From CAMASH01 sp041746635 (GTDB taxonomy: Bacteria > Verrucomicrobiota > Verrucomicrobiia > Chthoniobacterales > Terrimicrobiaceae): a stretch of 27,012 nucleotides of DNA. The DNA is taken from contig JBGTGQ010000077.1 in the NCBI GenBank assembly GCA_041746635.1, positions 1 to 27,012 of the forward strand, in the 5' to 3' direction. Shown in pieces: positions 1-7,210 of this stretch; the first letter of the stretch is position 1, and each line of letters starts with the position of its first letter. Below the pieces are notes generated by a model. That model saw only the letters and a list, made by a program, of their open reading frames with translations. It ran no database searches and was not told where the DNA came from. The position numbers and the translations under genes are program-made.

Positions 1-85
1 CGGGAGCGGAAAACTCTTTACCGAAGAGTTGGCCTGCTTTCTTGCGCCGTTTTTCCATCGCGGCATGGTCTCGTTTTTTCGTCAT
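1..85 (-). CDS. Partial ORF, N-terminus of a possible HTH/IS630-type transposase
   Basis: An ATG at 85 on the minus strand opens a frame that stays open to the window edge, giving 28 residues that start MTKKRDHAAMEKRRKKAGQL. The highly basic start followed by an ERRKKAGQLFxKE-like helix resembles the N-terminal end of the winged helix-turn-helix region of IS630-type transposases, where a similar helix precedes the recognition helix. There is only a weak AGG eight bases before the ATG. Too little is visible to be sure: it could be any small basic DNA-binding protein, or a chance frame. If it is a transposase, its body and the element's other end lie to the left of this window. Confidence 0.3.
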   Translation of the reverse strand, partial: MTKKRDHAAMEKRRKKAGQLFGKEFSAP

Positions 86-167
86 AGGAAAAACCTATGC
101 GAAAATCAGACATATGTCACGCTATTATGCGAGTCTCAATAATTAACTGAAAAAAGCATTTAAAAAA

Positions 168-271
168 ACCACGAAGACACAAAGACCACCAAGACAAGGA
201 GAGGGAAAGAAAAGGAGAAGCACTAAACAATCCGTCGGCTTCCCTCTTTGTGCCCTTGGTGCCTTGGTGGT
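168..271. repeat. Imperfect inverted repeat with 9-nt period (copy 1)
   Basis: Two 27-base arms, 168-194 and 245-271, are inverted copies matching at 21 of 27 positions. Each arm is itself three units of about 9 bases of the form CACnAAGnn. Between them is a purine-rich loop of 50 bases, and the right arm runs into GGTGAAAAA. A second element with the same arm structure and the same GGTGAAAAA edge lies at 20863-20945. It lies downstream of infA and contains no gene. It looks like a short dispersed intergenic element, comparable in kind to REP/MITE-like repeats; the family name is unknown to me. Confidence 0.6.
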
Positions 272-300
272 GAAAAATCCGTTTTCGGGATTATTTCACT

Positions 301-519
301 TCAGCCCAGACGGTAAACAATCCGCGCCTTGTTCAAGTCGTAGGGAGACATCTCCAGCTTGACCCGGTCGCCATTGAGCAGACGGATGAATCGCTTGCGC
401 ATCTTGCCCGAGATGTGGGCCAGCACGGTGTGCTTGTTTTCCAGTTCGACGTGAAACATCGTGCCTGGCAGCACGTTGGTGATTCTTCCTTCGAGTTCAA
501 TGGTCTTGTCTTGATTCAT
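301..519 (-). CDS. infA: Translation initiation factor IF-1
   Basis: This 72-residue protein is the universal small initiation factor that binds the 30S A site, with IF-2 and IF-3, during start-codon selection. It is a single S1-like OB fold. The diagnostic stretches are EGRITNVLPGTMFHVELEN, then HISGKMRKRFIRLLNGD and SPYDLNKARIVYR, which align along the whole length of known IF-1. The frame is open much further upstream (to about 828), but IF-1 proteins begin right before the first strand, so the ATG at 519 is the start; no Shine-Dalgarno is visible there. The variant ending KARIVYRLG, rather than KGRITYR plus a basic tail, is one of the two common bacterial forms. The gene stands alone, head to head with an RNA helicase gene, and is not inside a ribosomal-protein operon here. 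Confidence 0.95.
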   Translation of the reverse strand: MNQDKTIELEGRITNVLPGTMFHVELENKHTVLAHISGKMRKRFIRLLNGDRVKLEMSPYDLNKARIVYRLG

Positions 520-772
520 ATGTGAGTGCGCAGGACGAAAATGGCGCGTTGTGAGCCGGGCTGTCAGACGCTTGGCGTCGAGCAGTGGAACAGAAAAGTC
601 CTGTCCCGGAATTCCGTTGCGATGAGTGAACCCGCAGCAAAACCTTCCCGAGAAATCCGTCGTGCGAGCGGAGACTATCATCTGCCCCCGGGGAAAATGC
701 AACCCCTCGTTTCCGACCGAGAGTTGACAGGAGCCGCCGCGGGCCTGAGGCTGCGCGCTCACTATACCGATT

Positions 773-1987
773 ATGCCATTTGCTTCGCTTGGACTAACCA
801 AGCCACTCTTGCGCGGAGTTGAATCCATGGGCTACGGCGACCCGACCCCGATTCAACTGCGCGCCATTCCACCCGCCCTCGAAGGACGCGACGTCATTGC
901 GTCAGCCCAAACCGGGACGGGAAAAACCGCGGCCTTCGCCCTGCCTGTGCTCCAGCGTCTTGACCGCCACGGCGCTTGCCGCTGCCTTGTGCTCGAACCC
1001 ACCCGCGAACTGGCCATGCAGGTCGAAACCTCCATGCGCGATCTCGCCCGCTACACCGACCTGCGCGTGATCTCCGTCTATGGCGGCGTCGGCTACGGGG
1101 CGCAACGCTCCGCCCTCAAAAGCGGCATGGACGTCATCGTGGCGACACCCGGACGCCTGGAGGACTATCTGCAGCAACGCGAAATCCGCCTCAACGATCT
1201 CAATGTCGTCATCCTCGACGAGGTGGATCGCATGCTGGACGTCGGATTTTTGCCCGCTGTGAAGCGCATCCTGGCCAAATGTCCCAAGGAAAGGCAGACC
1301 CTCTTTTTCTCCGCCACGCTTCCACCGGAGATCGCGGAACTGGCCGCCTGGGCGCTCAAAGACCCCGTGCGCATCGAGATCGGCGTGGCGCGCTCGGTCG
1401 TGGATACGGTCACCCACGGAGTTTACATCGTGGACGGTGAGCGAAAGTTCGACCTGCTGGTCGCCCTTTTGGAGAAGACGGACTACCAAAGCGCGATCAT
1501 TTTCGCCCGCACGAAACACGGCGCGGACAAGATCGCCAAGAAGCTCCGACTGGCCAACCACTCCGTCGCCGTGCTCCACGCCAATCGCACGCAGAACCAG
1601 CGCATCGAAGCACTCAATGGTTTCAAGTCCGGCAAATACGAAGTGATGGTCGCGACCGACATCGCCGCCCGCGGCATCGACGTGGCCGGCGTCAGCCATG
1701 TCATCAACTACGACGTCCCCCAGCATCCGGAAGATTATGTGCATCGCATCGGCCGCACCGGTCGAGCCGCCGCCACCGGCGACGCTTTCACGTTTGTCAT
1801 GCGCGACGAAATGAAAAAGTTGGCCGGCATCGAACGTTTCATCGGACAAAAAATTCCCCAGCTTACGTTGGAAGGCTTTGTGACAACCTCAAGTCACGGA
1901 CCCCGTCACGATCGGGCGCAGGAGCCCCGGCTCACCGGCGAACGACGCTTCAGCGGTCCCCGCCGGTCCTTCCGCGGTCGGCGGTGA
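773..1987 (+). CDS. rhlE: DEAD-box ATP-dependent RNA helicase, RhlE-type
   Basis: A 404-residue superfamily 2 RNA helicase that unwinds short RNA duplexes using ATP, with likely roles in ribosome assembly, RNA turnover or cold adaptation. All core motifs are present in order: Q-motif PTPIQ (25-29), Walker A AQTGTGKT (45-52), PTREL (76-80), TPGR (125-128), motif II DEVD (149-152), SAT (180-182), ARGIDV (299-304) and HRIGRTGR (324-331). Motif II reads DEVD instead of DEAD; the catalytic D and E are kept. The stretch LHANRTQNQR resembles the RhlE subgroup. The last 30 residues are Arg/Ser/Gly-rich, a typical basic RNA-binding tail. The start is fixed by the family N-terminus (FASLGL..PLLR); no Shine-Dalgarno precedes it. 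It diverges from infA over a 253-bp gap. Confidence 0.93.
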   Translation: MPFASLGLTKPLLRGVESMGYGDPTPIQLRAIPPALEGRDVIASAQTGTGKTAAFALPVLQRLDRHGACRCLVLEPTRELAMQVETSMRDLARYTDLRVISVYGGVGYGAQRSALKSGMDVIVATPGRLEDYLQQREIRLNDLNVVILDEVDRMLDVGFLPAVKRILAKCPKERQTLFFSATLPPEIAELAAWALKDPVRIEIGVARSVVDTVTHGVYIVDGERKFDLLVALLEKTDYQSAIIFARTKHGADKIAKKLRLANHSVAVLHANRTQNQRIEALNGFKSGKYEVMVATDIAARGIDVAGVSHVINYDVPQHPEDYVHRIGRTGRAAATGDAFTFVMRDEMKKLAGIERFIGQKIPQLTLEGFVTTSSHGPRHDRAQEPRLTGERRFSGPRRSFRGRR

Positions 1988-2058
1988 TGGATGGCGAATC
2001 GGTCATCTGGTGGCCAGCCTTGTTTTACCAGCTCATTTCCCCTCACCGGCGACGCACG

Positions 2059-2079
2059 CCATCAGCCTTCGGCGGATGG
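2059..2079 (+). terminator. Hairpin downstream of the helicase gene
   Basis: CCATC pairs with GATGG and, inside an A-G mismatch, GCC pairs with GGC around a TTC loop. It lies about 70 bases after the helicase stop. No T-run follows, so it is at best a weak or factor-dependent terminator, or an mRNA 3'-end stabiliser. The rest of 1988-2202 shows no gene I can support. Confidence 0.3.
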
Positions 2080-2202
2080 GCAGTAACGACGTTAACGATG
2101 GACTTGTTTGCCTGCGAACTGGTTGCGCTTCAACGGATGAGAAACAGGAAAAGTTATGAAAAATGGAACTGACCCCTCCTGTGTTTTGCAGAAACTGGCC
2201 GC

Positions 2203-2625
2203 ATGACTCATCGTCAACTGGATTTTCTGGCCGACGCGGTGAATCCCATTTTGCTGGGTGTTTTTCTGGTTTGCTGCTTTCTCCTGCTTTCCGGTTGGAA
2301 AACAAGGGTCCGGCCTTTCCTGTTTCGTTTCGGGCTGGCCCTCCTGATCACCTATGTTTTCTCTCACCTGCATCAATGGCTGCATTGGTGGAGAAATCTG
2401 GGGGACTTCCCGAGTGGCCACATGGCTTTTTATTTCACGGTCGCGACTTCGTTTTTTCTGCTTGATCGCCGCTCCGTCTGGTTGACCGTTCCTCTGGCCC
2501 TCCTCTACGGCTGGCTCATTGTCTTTCTGGGTTATCATACCTGGCTCGATCTCGTTGGCGCGCTGGTCCTCGCCGTGCCGGTGACTTGGTTTGTCCATCG
2601 AATTCCTGAGCGCCCTCCCGCTTAG
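2203..2625 (+). CDS. Small PAP2-type membrane phosphatase-like protein
   Basis: A 140-residue, very hydrophobic protein with about four or five membrane segments (roughly 13-30, 42-58, 74-87, 93-110, 116-131). It carries two signature pieces of the PAP2/lipid-phosphatase family: PSGH at 70-73 (motif 2) and GYHTWLD at 110-116, matching the HxxxD part of motif 3 (H112, D116). Motif 1 (KxxxxxxRP) is not convincing; only K33..RP36-37 is seen, with shorter spacing. The protein is shorter than typical PAP2 enzymes (about 170-250 residues). Such enzymes dephosphorylate lipid phosphates such as phosphatidate, undecaprenyl-PP or lipid A phosphates. The next gene is LpxB-like, so a role in lipid A or carrier-lipid dephosphorylation is a reasonable inference. 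It could have lost activity given the poor motif 1. Confidence 0.7.
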   Translation: MTHRQLDFLADAVNPILLGVFLVCCFLLLSGWKTRVRPFLFRFGLALLITYVFSHLHQWLHWWRNLGDFPSGHMAFYFTVATSFFLLDRRSVWLTVPLALLYGWLIVFLGYHTWLDLVGALVLAVPVTWFVHRIPERPPA

Positions 2626-2687
2626 GGAAACTCCGCAAATTGCTTTCCTGTCCGCCGGTCGTCTCTATAAAGACAACTGCCGACTTC

Positions 2688-3893
2688 ATGCGAGACTCCG
2701 ACCATCGCCGCTCGATTCTTTTTATGGCGGGCGATTTATCGGGTGACGCCTATTGCTCGCGGCTGGCGCGCAGTCTGGCCGATCGCCATCCCGACTTCAT
2801 TGTCCATGCCCTCGGAGGCAGGCATCTGGGCGAAGTCGCACAAAAAACGGGCGGCGTGTGGATTGAAGACACCACGAATTGCAGCGCGATTGGGCTCACC
2901 GTCGTGGTAAAAATCTATTTTTGGGCGCGGTGGATGCAGTTCAAAATGCGGCGCTTCGTCCGCCGCCATCCCGTCAATGCCGTCGTGCTGTGCGACTGGG
3001 GCGGTTTTAATTGCCGGCAACTCGATTTCTTCAAGGCGGCAGGTATCCCCGTTCTTTATTATTTTCCGCCGCGCTCCTGGCAAAGAACCGGAAAAGGGGG
3101 ACTGCAATTCGCGCCCAAAGCCACGCGGGTGGCGACGCCCTTTGGCTGGTCGGCGGACCGATTGAACGCGGCGGGCGGGCGGGCGGAATGGGTGGGACAT
3201 CCGCTGCTGGAGACGATGCACGAACCGTGTGACCGCGCGTCGCTGCGGCGGGAGTTTGGCGTGGAAGGGGAGGAGAAATTGGTCGCCCTTCTTCCCGGAT
3301 CGCGGCCGTCCGAAATCCGGGTGCTGGGTCCGCGTTTGGCCGAGGTCGCGGCGGTCCTGACCCGCCAGCGTCCGGTCAAATTTGTCGTCCCGGTGCCAGC
3401 ACCGCTGGTGGAGAGGGTGCGCGGGTATTTTCCCTCCTCGGTCAAAATCCTCGTGGATCGCGCTGGTGACGCCCTGCGGGTTTGCGATGCCGCCGTGGTG
3501 AAAACCGGTTCCGCCACGCTGGAGGCGGTGGCGGCCGGCGCGCCGCAAGTGACGGTCTATGACTTGGGCTGGGCGGCGCGGATCGAATGGGTTCTCCTTT
3601 GGACGTGGCAACGAATTCCGTTCATCGCCATGCCGAATATCATCCTTCAGCGCATGCTCGTTCCGGAGCTTCTCGGCTTGAATTGCCGGACCGAGACTAT
3701 TGTGGCCGCCCTCAACCAACTGCTGGACGACGAGGAGGCCAGGCGGTTGATTCAAATGGGCTATGCGGAAATCCGCGAGCATCTGGGCGAAAACCTTTCA
3801 CCTTCGGCAACCGAACGAACGGTGGAGATTTTGGAGGAAATGCTGAACGCGGCCAGCTCCACCGTGACCCCGGCGCATGCCCCTCGCCTATGA
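2688..3893 (+). CDS. lpxB: LpxB-family lipid-A-disaccharide synthase-like glycosyltransferase
   Basis: A 401-residue GT19-type protein. LpxB joins UDP-2,3-diacylglucosamine and lipid X to form the beta-1,6 disaccharide of lipid A at the inner membrane. Family landmarks: AGDLSGD (14-20, usual GExSGD), VVLCDWGGFN with D103 at the place of the essential aspartate, LLPGSRPSEI (201-210), KTGSATLEAVAAG (272-284) in the UDP-sugar site, then MPNIILQRMLVPELLG. The usual G-E of the first motif is G-D here, and the HYVSPSVWAW region is replaced by YYFPPRSW, so the match is divergent; a related GT on another acceptor is possible. The frame opens at a TTG at 2640, but ATG 2688 places the first beta strand near the N-terminus as in the family. 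It overlaps the next gene by ATGA and lies 62 bp after the PAP2 gene. Confidence 0.8.
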   Translation: MRDSDHRRSILFMAGDLSGDAYCSRLARSLADRHPDFIVHALGGRHLGEVAQKTGGVWIEDTTNCSAIGLTVVVKIYFWARWMQFKMRRFVRRHPVNAVVLCDWGGFNCRQLDFFKAAGIPVLYYFPPRSWQRTGKGGLQFAPKATRVATPFGWSADRLNAAGGRAEWVGHPLLETMHEPCDRASLRREFGVEGEEKLVALLPGSRPSEIRVLGPRLAEVAAVLTRQRPVKFVVPVPAPLVERVRGYFPSSVKILVDRAGDALRVCDAAVVKTGSATLEAVAAGAPQVTVYDLGWAARIEWVLLWTWQRIPFIAMPNIILQRMLVPELLGLNCRTETIVAALNQLLDDEEARRLIQMGYAEIREHLGENLSPSATERTVEILEEMLNAASSTVTPAHAPRL

Positions 3894-5050
3894 AAATTGG
3901 CCTCGTGCTGGAATGTTTTGATCCGCAAAGAGGCGGCTTGGAGCAATGGACCTGGCAGTTTGCCAAACGATTGACGCAAATTGGACACGAGGTGCACATC
4001 GTCGCGTGTGATTTTCCGGTGCCGGATTATGGCATTCCGCTTGTGTTGCATCCGGTCGAAAAATCCAAGTCGCCGCTCCGCCGTGCCGCCGCCATGGAGC
4101 AGACGGTGCGCGGGTTGGCGTTGGATGTGATTCACGACATGGGTTGCGGCTGGCACGCCGATATTTTCCATCCGCATGGCGGCTCCACCCGGGCGCTGCA
4201 TGAACACAACCTCATGCGCATCCCGCGTTGGCGGCAAATCCGGCTCTGGCGCGAGAAACGGTATCGGGAGCTGGCGGAAGTCGAGAAACGCCAGCACGCC
4301 GACAGGAAGGCATTGATCGTGGCGGTTTCCGGCATGGTGCGGGAGCATTTTCACACGCTGCACGGTGTCCCCCGGGATCGAATCCGCCTCATTCCCAATG
4401 GAGTGGATACGAAGCATTTTTCGCCGGAACATGGCCAGGGGCTGCGCGAGCCCATGCGGGCTGAATTGGGCTGTGTCGGCGAGGAGACGCTCTTTCTTCT
4501 CGTTGCCCATAATCTCCTGCTCAAAAATGCCGAGACCGCCTTGCGGGCTCTGGCTTGCCTGATAGCGGCCAAGGCCAGCGTCCGACTGGCGATTGTGGGC
4601 GGCAAGCGGCCGAAACCCTTCGTCCATCTCGCGCAAATGCTCGGCGTTTCCGGGCAAGTTACCTTTGTGGAATCGGTGGCCGATATCCGTCCATATTACG
4701 CGGCCGCCGATGTTCATCTGCACCCGACCTGGTACGATCCTTGCAGCCTTGTAGCCCTTGAGGCCCTCGCATGTGGGCTTCCGGTCATCACCTCGCGTTT
4801 CAACGGCGTTGCGGAAATGATGTCCGATGGGGAGCAGGGCTACCTCCTGACCAATCCCGCCGACGTCGCCACGCTGGCGGAAAAAATGAAGGTGTTGCTG
4901 GTGCCCGAAGTCAGGGCGCAAATGGGACGATTGGCGCGCCGACTGGCCGAGGCCAACACTTTCGACCAGCAAACCGCCCGGTTTCTCGACTTGTATTCAT
5001 CCTTGCCCCCGCCTGGTTCGCCTCGGGATGAAACACCAGTGGACCGGTAA
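3890..5050 (+). CDS. GT4-family (GT-B) glycosyltransferase, WaaG-like
   Basis: A 386-residue retaining glycosyltransferase of the GT4 class, most like the LPS-core glucosyltransferases (WaaG/RfaG) and related sugar transferases. The N-terminal Rossmann fold starts KIGLVLECFDPQRGGLEQW, with the conserved GG loop that contacts the acceptor or donor. The linker RIRLIPNGVDTKHFSP (165-179) is typical of GT4. The donor-site motif is WYDPCSLVALEALACGLPV, a D/E-x7-E arrangement with D283 and E291. It likely adds a hexose from a nucleotide sugar to the lipid A-core on the cytoplasmic face. The ATGA overlap with the LpxB-like gene implies translational coupling and a shared pathway. The frame is open upstream, but the ATG at 3890 gives the canonical N-terminus. 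Donor and acceptor cannot be told from sequence. Confidence 0.85.
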   Translation: MKIGLVLECFDPQRGGLEQWTWQFAKRLTQIGHEVHIVACDFPVPDYGIPLVLHPVEKSKSPLRRAAAMEQTVRGLALDVIHDMGCGWHADIFHPHGGSTRALHEHNLMRIPRWRQIRLWREKRYRELAEVEKRQHADRKALIVAVSGMVREHFHTLHGVPRDRIRLIPNGVDTKHFSPEHGQGLREPMRAELGCVGEETLFLLVAHNLLLKNAETALRALACLIAAKASVRLAIVGGKRPKPFVHLAQMLGVSGQVTFVESVADIRPYYAAADVHLHPTWYDPCSLVALEALACGLPVITSRFNGVAEMMSDGEQGYLLTNPADVATLAEKMKVLLVPEVRAQMGRLARRLAEANTFDQQTARFLDLYSSLPPPGSPRDETPVDR

Positions 5051-5108
5051 CGCCGCCAAGAATCCACCTTCGCCTTTTCCGTCAGGAAAACTCCGTCAAT
5101 CCCCGTAG

Positions 5109-5128
5109 CGGAAAACGTGAGTTTTCCG
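5109..5128. terminator. Hairpin between convergent genes
   Basis: CGGAAAAC and GTTTTCCG form a perfect 8-bp stem around a GTGA loop. It lies 58 bases past the glycosyltransferase stop and 25 bases past the stop of the convergent M20 gene. No long T-run on either side, so efficiency is uncertain, but the location fits a shared bidirectional terminator. Confidence 0.45.
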
Positions 5129-5153
5129 AACACGCGGTTCTCGGGTTAATCTG

Positions 5154-6254
5154 TCAGGTCAAACTGCGCAGAAACTTCCCGAAAAAGCCCGCGCCGGCCT
5201 CGAGGTCGGCCATGGAAATAAATTCGTCGGCGGTGTGGGCTTGGGCAATGGACCCGGGGCCAAGGGCGACGGCGGGCATGCCTGCGGCGGCGAAAATCGC
5301 GCCATCGCAGAACCACGGAGCCCCGACCGGAGGGGCACCGCAAGCGTTCAGCATGGCAATCAACGGATGGCGGGCCTCGGTCAACAGGGGCTCGGATTTT
5401 TTCACCACGATTTCCAACTCGGGAAATCGGGTTGTAAGCGAGTCGATCAGCGGCTGCAAGTCCTGCCCGGGAATGGTGCGAAAATCCACCGTGGCTTCGC
5501 AGAGATCGGGCACGATGTTCGTTTTGCTGCCGCCGCGGAGGGTTCCGATGTTGTGGGTCGGGTCGCCCAGCACGACGTCGTGGTGCCGGGGAAACTCTTC
5601 GGCGATTTCCCGGCGCAAAAAGGCCAGGGCGTCGAGCATAAGATTAATGGCGCTGACCCCTTGGTCCGGCGTGGAGGCATGGACGGCCCGGCCGCGAGCA
5701 CGGAGAGTCAGCCAGACCGAACCCTTGTGGGTGTGGACGGTTTTGAGGTCGGTGGGTTCTCCCACCATGACGAAATCAAATTTTTCCTGGGCGGCCAGGG
5801 ACTTCGCCCCGTGCTGGCCGGCTTCCTCGCCCATGAGTCCGGCGAACCAGATCTCGTGCGTGAGAGCGGGCAAAATGTCGCGGCATTCTCTCAAGGCGAT
5901 GAGCATCGCGGCCATGGGTCCTTTGGTGTCGGAGGCTCCGCGTCCCCAAACTTTGTCCTCCCGGACTTCCCCACCGAAGGGATCGATGGTCATGCCCACC
6001 ACGCTGACCGTATCGGTGTGCGGGGCGAGAAGCAGACGCGGCTTGCCGGGTCGGTCGACGGGAAAGCGACCGACCACGTTCGGCCGGTCGGGCAACACTT
6101 CGCGCAGGGACGTTTCCGCCCCGAGATTCCGCAGGAATCCCGCCAGGAACTGGGCGCAATTTTTCTCGCCGACAAATTCCGTGCCGGGATCGCCGTCCGG
6201 ATTGACGCTGGGGATGCGGATCAGTTCGGAAAGAAGATCAACGACGGCGCTCAT
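5154..6254 (-). CDS. M20-family zinc deacylase/peptidase (ArgE/DapE-like)
   Basis: A 366-residue cytosolic metallohydrolase of the ArgE/DapE/CPG2 group, which cleaves N-acyl or peptide amide bonds with two zinc ions. The metal and catalytic residues are in place: H79 and D81 in APHTDTV, bridging D109 in GRGASDTKGP, catalytic E143 and ligand E144 in MGEEAG, E166 in VGEPTDL, and H340 in AHTADEF. The lid dimerisation domain spans roughly 175-290 (HASTPDQGVSAI, then TNIVPDLCEATVDFR). The start at 6254 overlaps the epimerase stop as ATGA, making it the last gene of a four-gene run. The likely substrate is N-acetylornithine or N-succinyl-diaminopimelate, but the subfamily is broad; ArgE- and DapE-like members cannot be separated here. 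Confidence 0.85.
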   Translation of the reverse strand: MSAVVDLLSELIRIPSVNPDGDPGTEFVGEKNCAQFLAGFLRNLGAETSLREVLPDRPNVVGRFPVDRPGKPRLLLAPHTDTVSVVGMTIDPFGGEVREDKVWGRGASDTKGPMAAMLIALRECRDILPALTHEIWFAGLMGEEAGQHGAKSLAAQEKFDFVMVGEPTDLKTVHTHKGSVWLTLRARGRAVHASTPDQGVSAINLMLDALAFLRREIAEEFPRHHDVVLGDPTHNIGTLRGGSKTNIVPDLCEATVDFRTIPGQDLQPLIDSLTTRFPELEIVVKKSEPLLTEARHPLIAMLNACGAPPVGAPWFCDGAIFAAAGMPAVALGPGSIAQAHTADEFISMADLEAGAGFFGKFLRSLT

Positions 6255-7201
6255 GGCGTTTTGTTGGAAAGATACCACTCGACGAATTTGGGAATGCCCT
6301 CGGAAATTTTCACTTGGGGGTTGTAACCGAGGAGCGCGCGGGCCTTGTCAATATCGGCGCAGGTCAAGGGCATGTCGCCTTGTTGCTCGGGCAGGCGTTC
6401 GATCTCGGCCTTTTTGCCCAGGGCGAATTCGAGCGAGGCGATAAGTTCGGAGAGCGTGGTGGTCTGACTTTCCCCCAGATTGAAAATCTCGAACGGGGTG
6501 CGGCGGTAACTCAGTGCGCCGGCCACGCCCTGCACGATGTCGTCCACGTAGGTGTAATCCCGCCGGGTCGAACCGTCACCATATTGCTGGATCGGCTTGC
6601 CTTGGAAAATATGGTCGGTGAATTTGTGGATGGCGAGATCGGGCCGTTGGGCGGGTCCGTAAACGGTGAAAAAGCGCAGGCAGACGACGCGCAGGCCGTA
6701 AAGGTGCGAGTAATTGCCGCAGAGATGTTCGCCTGCCAGTTTGGTGGCGGCATAAGGGCTGAGGGTCTGGGGAAGGGGGGTGTCTTCTGAAAATGGCACT
6801 TTGCGCGCGAGGCCATAGACGGAGGAACTTGAAGCGAAGAGAAATTGCCCGACGCCCCCGGCTTTGGCCGCTTCCAGCATGTTGTAGGTGCCGGTGACGT
6901 TGGTCTCGATGTAGGCGAGGGGATTTTCCACCGAGGGACGCACTCCCGCCCGGGCGGCGATGTGGACAATGGCATCGAATTTTCCGCTGGCCACCACCTG
7001 GCGCATTTTTTCCCCATCGCGAATATCGCCTTCGATGACATTCACCTGATGGGAAAAATCGCGGACATTGCCGCGTTTGATGGCGGGAGCGTAAAAGTCG
7101 TTAAAATCATCCAAGGCGGTCACGGAATGCCCGGCGCGGAGCAGTTTGCGCACAGCATGGGAGCCGATAAATCCGGCGCCGCCGGTGACGAGAACGTTCA
7201 T
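6251..7201 (-). CDS. NAD-dependent nucleotide-sugar epimerase (UDP-glucuronate 4-epimerase-like)
   Basis: A 316-residue extended short-chain dehydrogenase that epimerises or dehydrates a UDP-sugar in surface polysaccharide synthesis. NAD binding is shown by TGGAGFIG (6-13) and DDFNDFY at the end of strand 2. Catalysis is shown by SSSSVYG (124-130) and Y150-x3-K154 in SPYAATK. The stretch HIAARAGVRPSVENPLAYI is characteristic of UDP-glucuronate 4-epimerases such as CapI/LpsL, and RRDYTYVDDIV is the usual substrate-domain segment. GalE or another UDP-sugar epimerase remains possible. It starts 9 bp after the VWA gene and ends overlapping the M20 gene, so all are likely on one transcript. The product would feed capsule or LPS glycosylation. 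Confidence 0.87.
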   Translation of the reverse strand: MNVLVTGGAGFIGSHAVRKLLRAGHSVTALDDFNDFYAPAIKRGNVRDFSHQVNVIEGDIRDGEKMRQVVASGKFDAIVHIAARAGVRPSVENPLAYIETNVTGTYNMLEAAKAGGVGQFLFASSSSVYGLARKVPFSEDTPLPQTLSPYAATKLAGEHLCGNYSHLYGLRVVCLRFFTVYGPAQRPDLAIHKFTDHIFQGKPIQQYGDGSTRRDYTYVDDIVQGVAGALSYRRTPFEIFNLGESQTTTLSELIASLEFALGKKAEIERLPEQQGDMPLTCADIDKARALLGYNPQVKISEGIPKFVEWYLSNKTP

Positions 7202-7210
7202 CCGGGGAGG

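Noticed and set aside
168..271. CRISPR-like short repeats
   Set aside because: The units are 9 bases, contiguous and arranged as inverted arms; there are no spacers of regular length and no cas genes.
724..768. TTGACA and TATACC as a helicase promoter
   Set aside because: Separated by 33 bases, far too wide for a sigma-70 pair; TATACC sits only four bases before the start codon.
902..1849. Long antisense open frame opposite the RNA helicase
   Set aside because: Mirror frame of a clear helicase gene in GC-rich DNA; composition (His/Asp/Val/Gly-rich) and lack of motifs are typical of shadows.
1984..2172. Short 62-codon frame after the helicase
   Set aside because: Overlaps the helicase stop, has no Shine-Dalgarno or recognisable content, and part of it is a hairpin.
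3761..4972. Long antisense frame over the GT4 glycosyltransferase gene
   Set aside because: Opposite a protein with full GT4 motifs; no domain content of its own.
5212..6444. Two long plus-strand frames over the M20 and epimerase genes
   Set aside because: M20 and epimerase carry all catalytic residues on the minus strand; these are Ser/Arg- or Gly/His-rich shadows.
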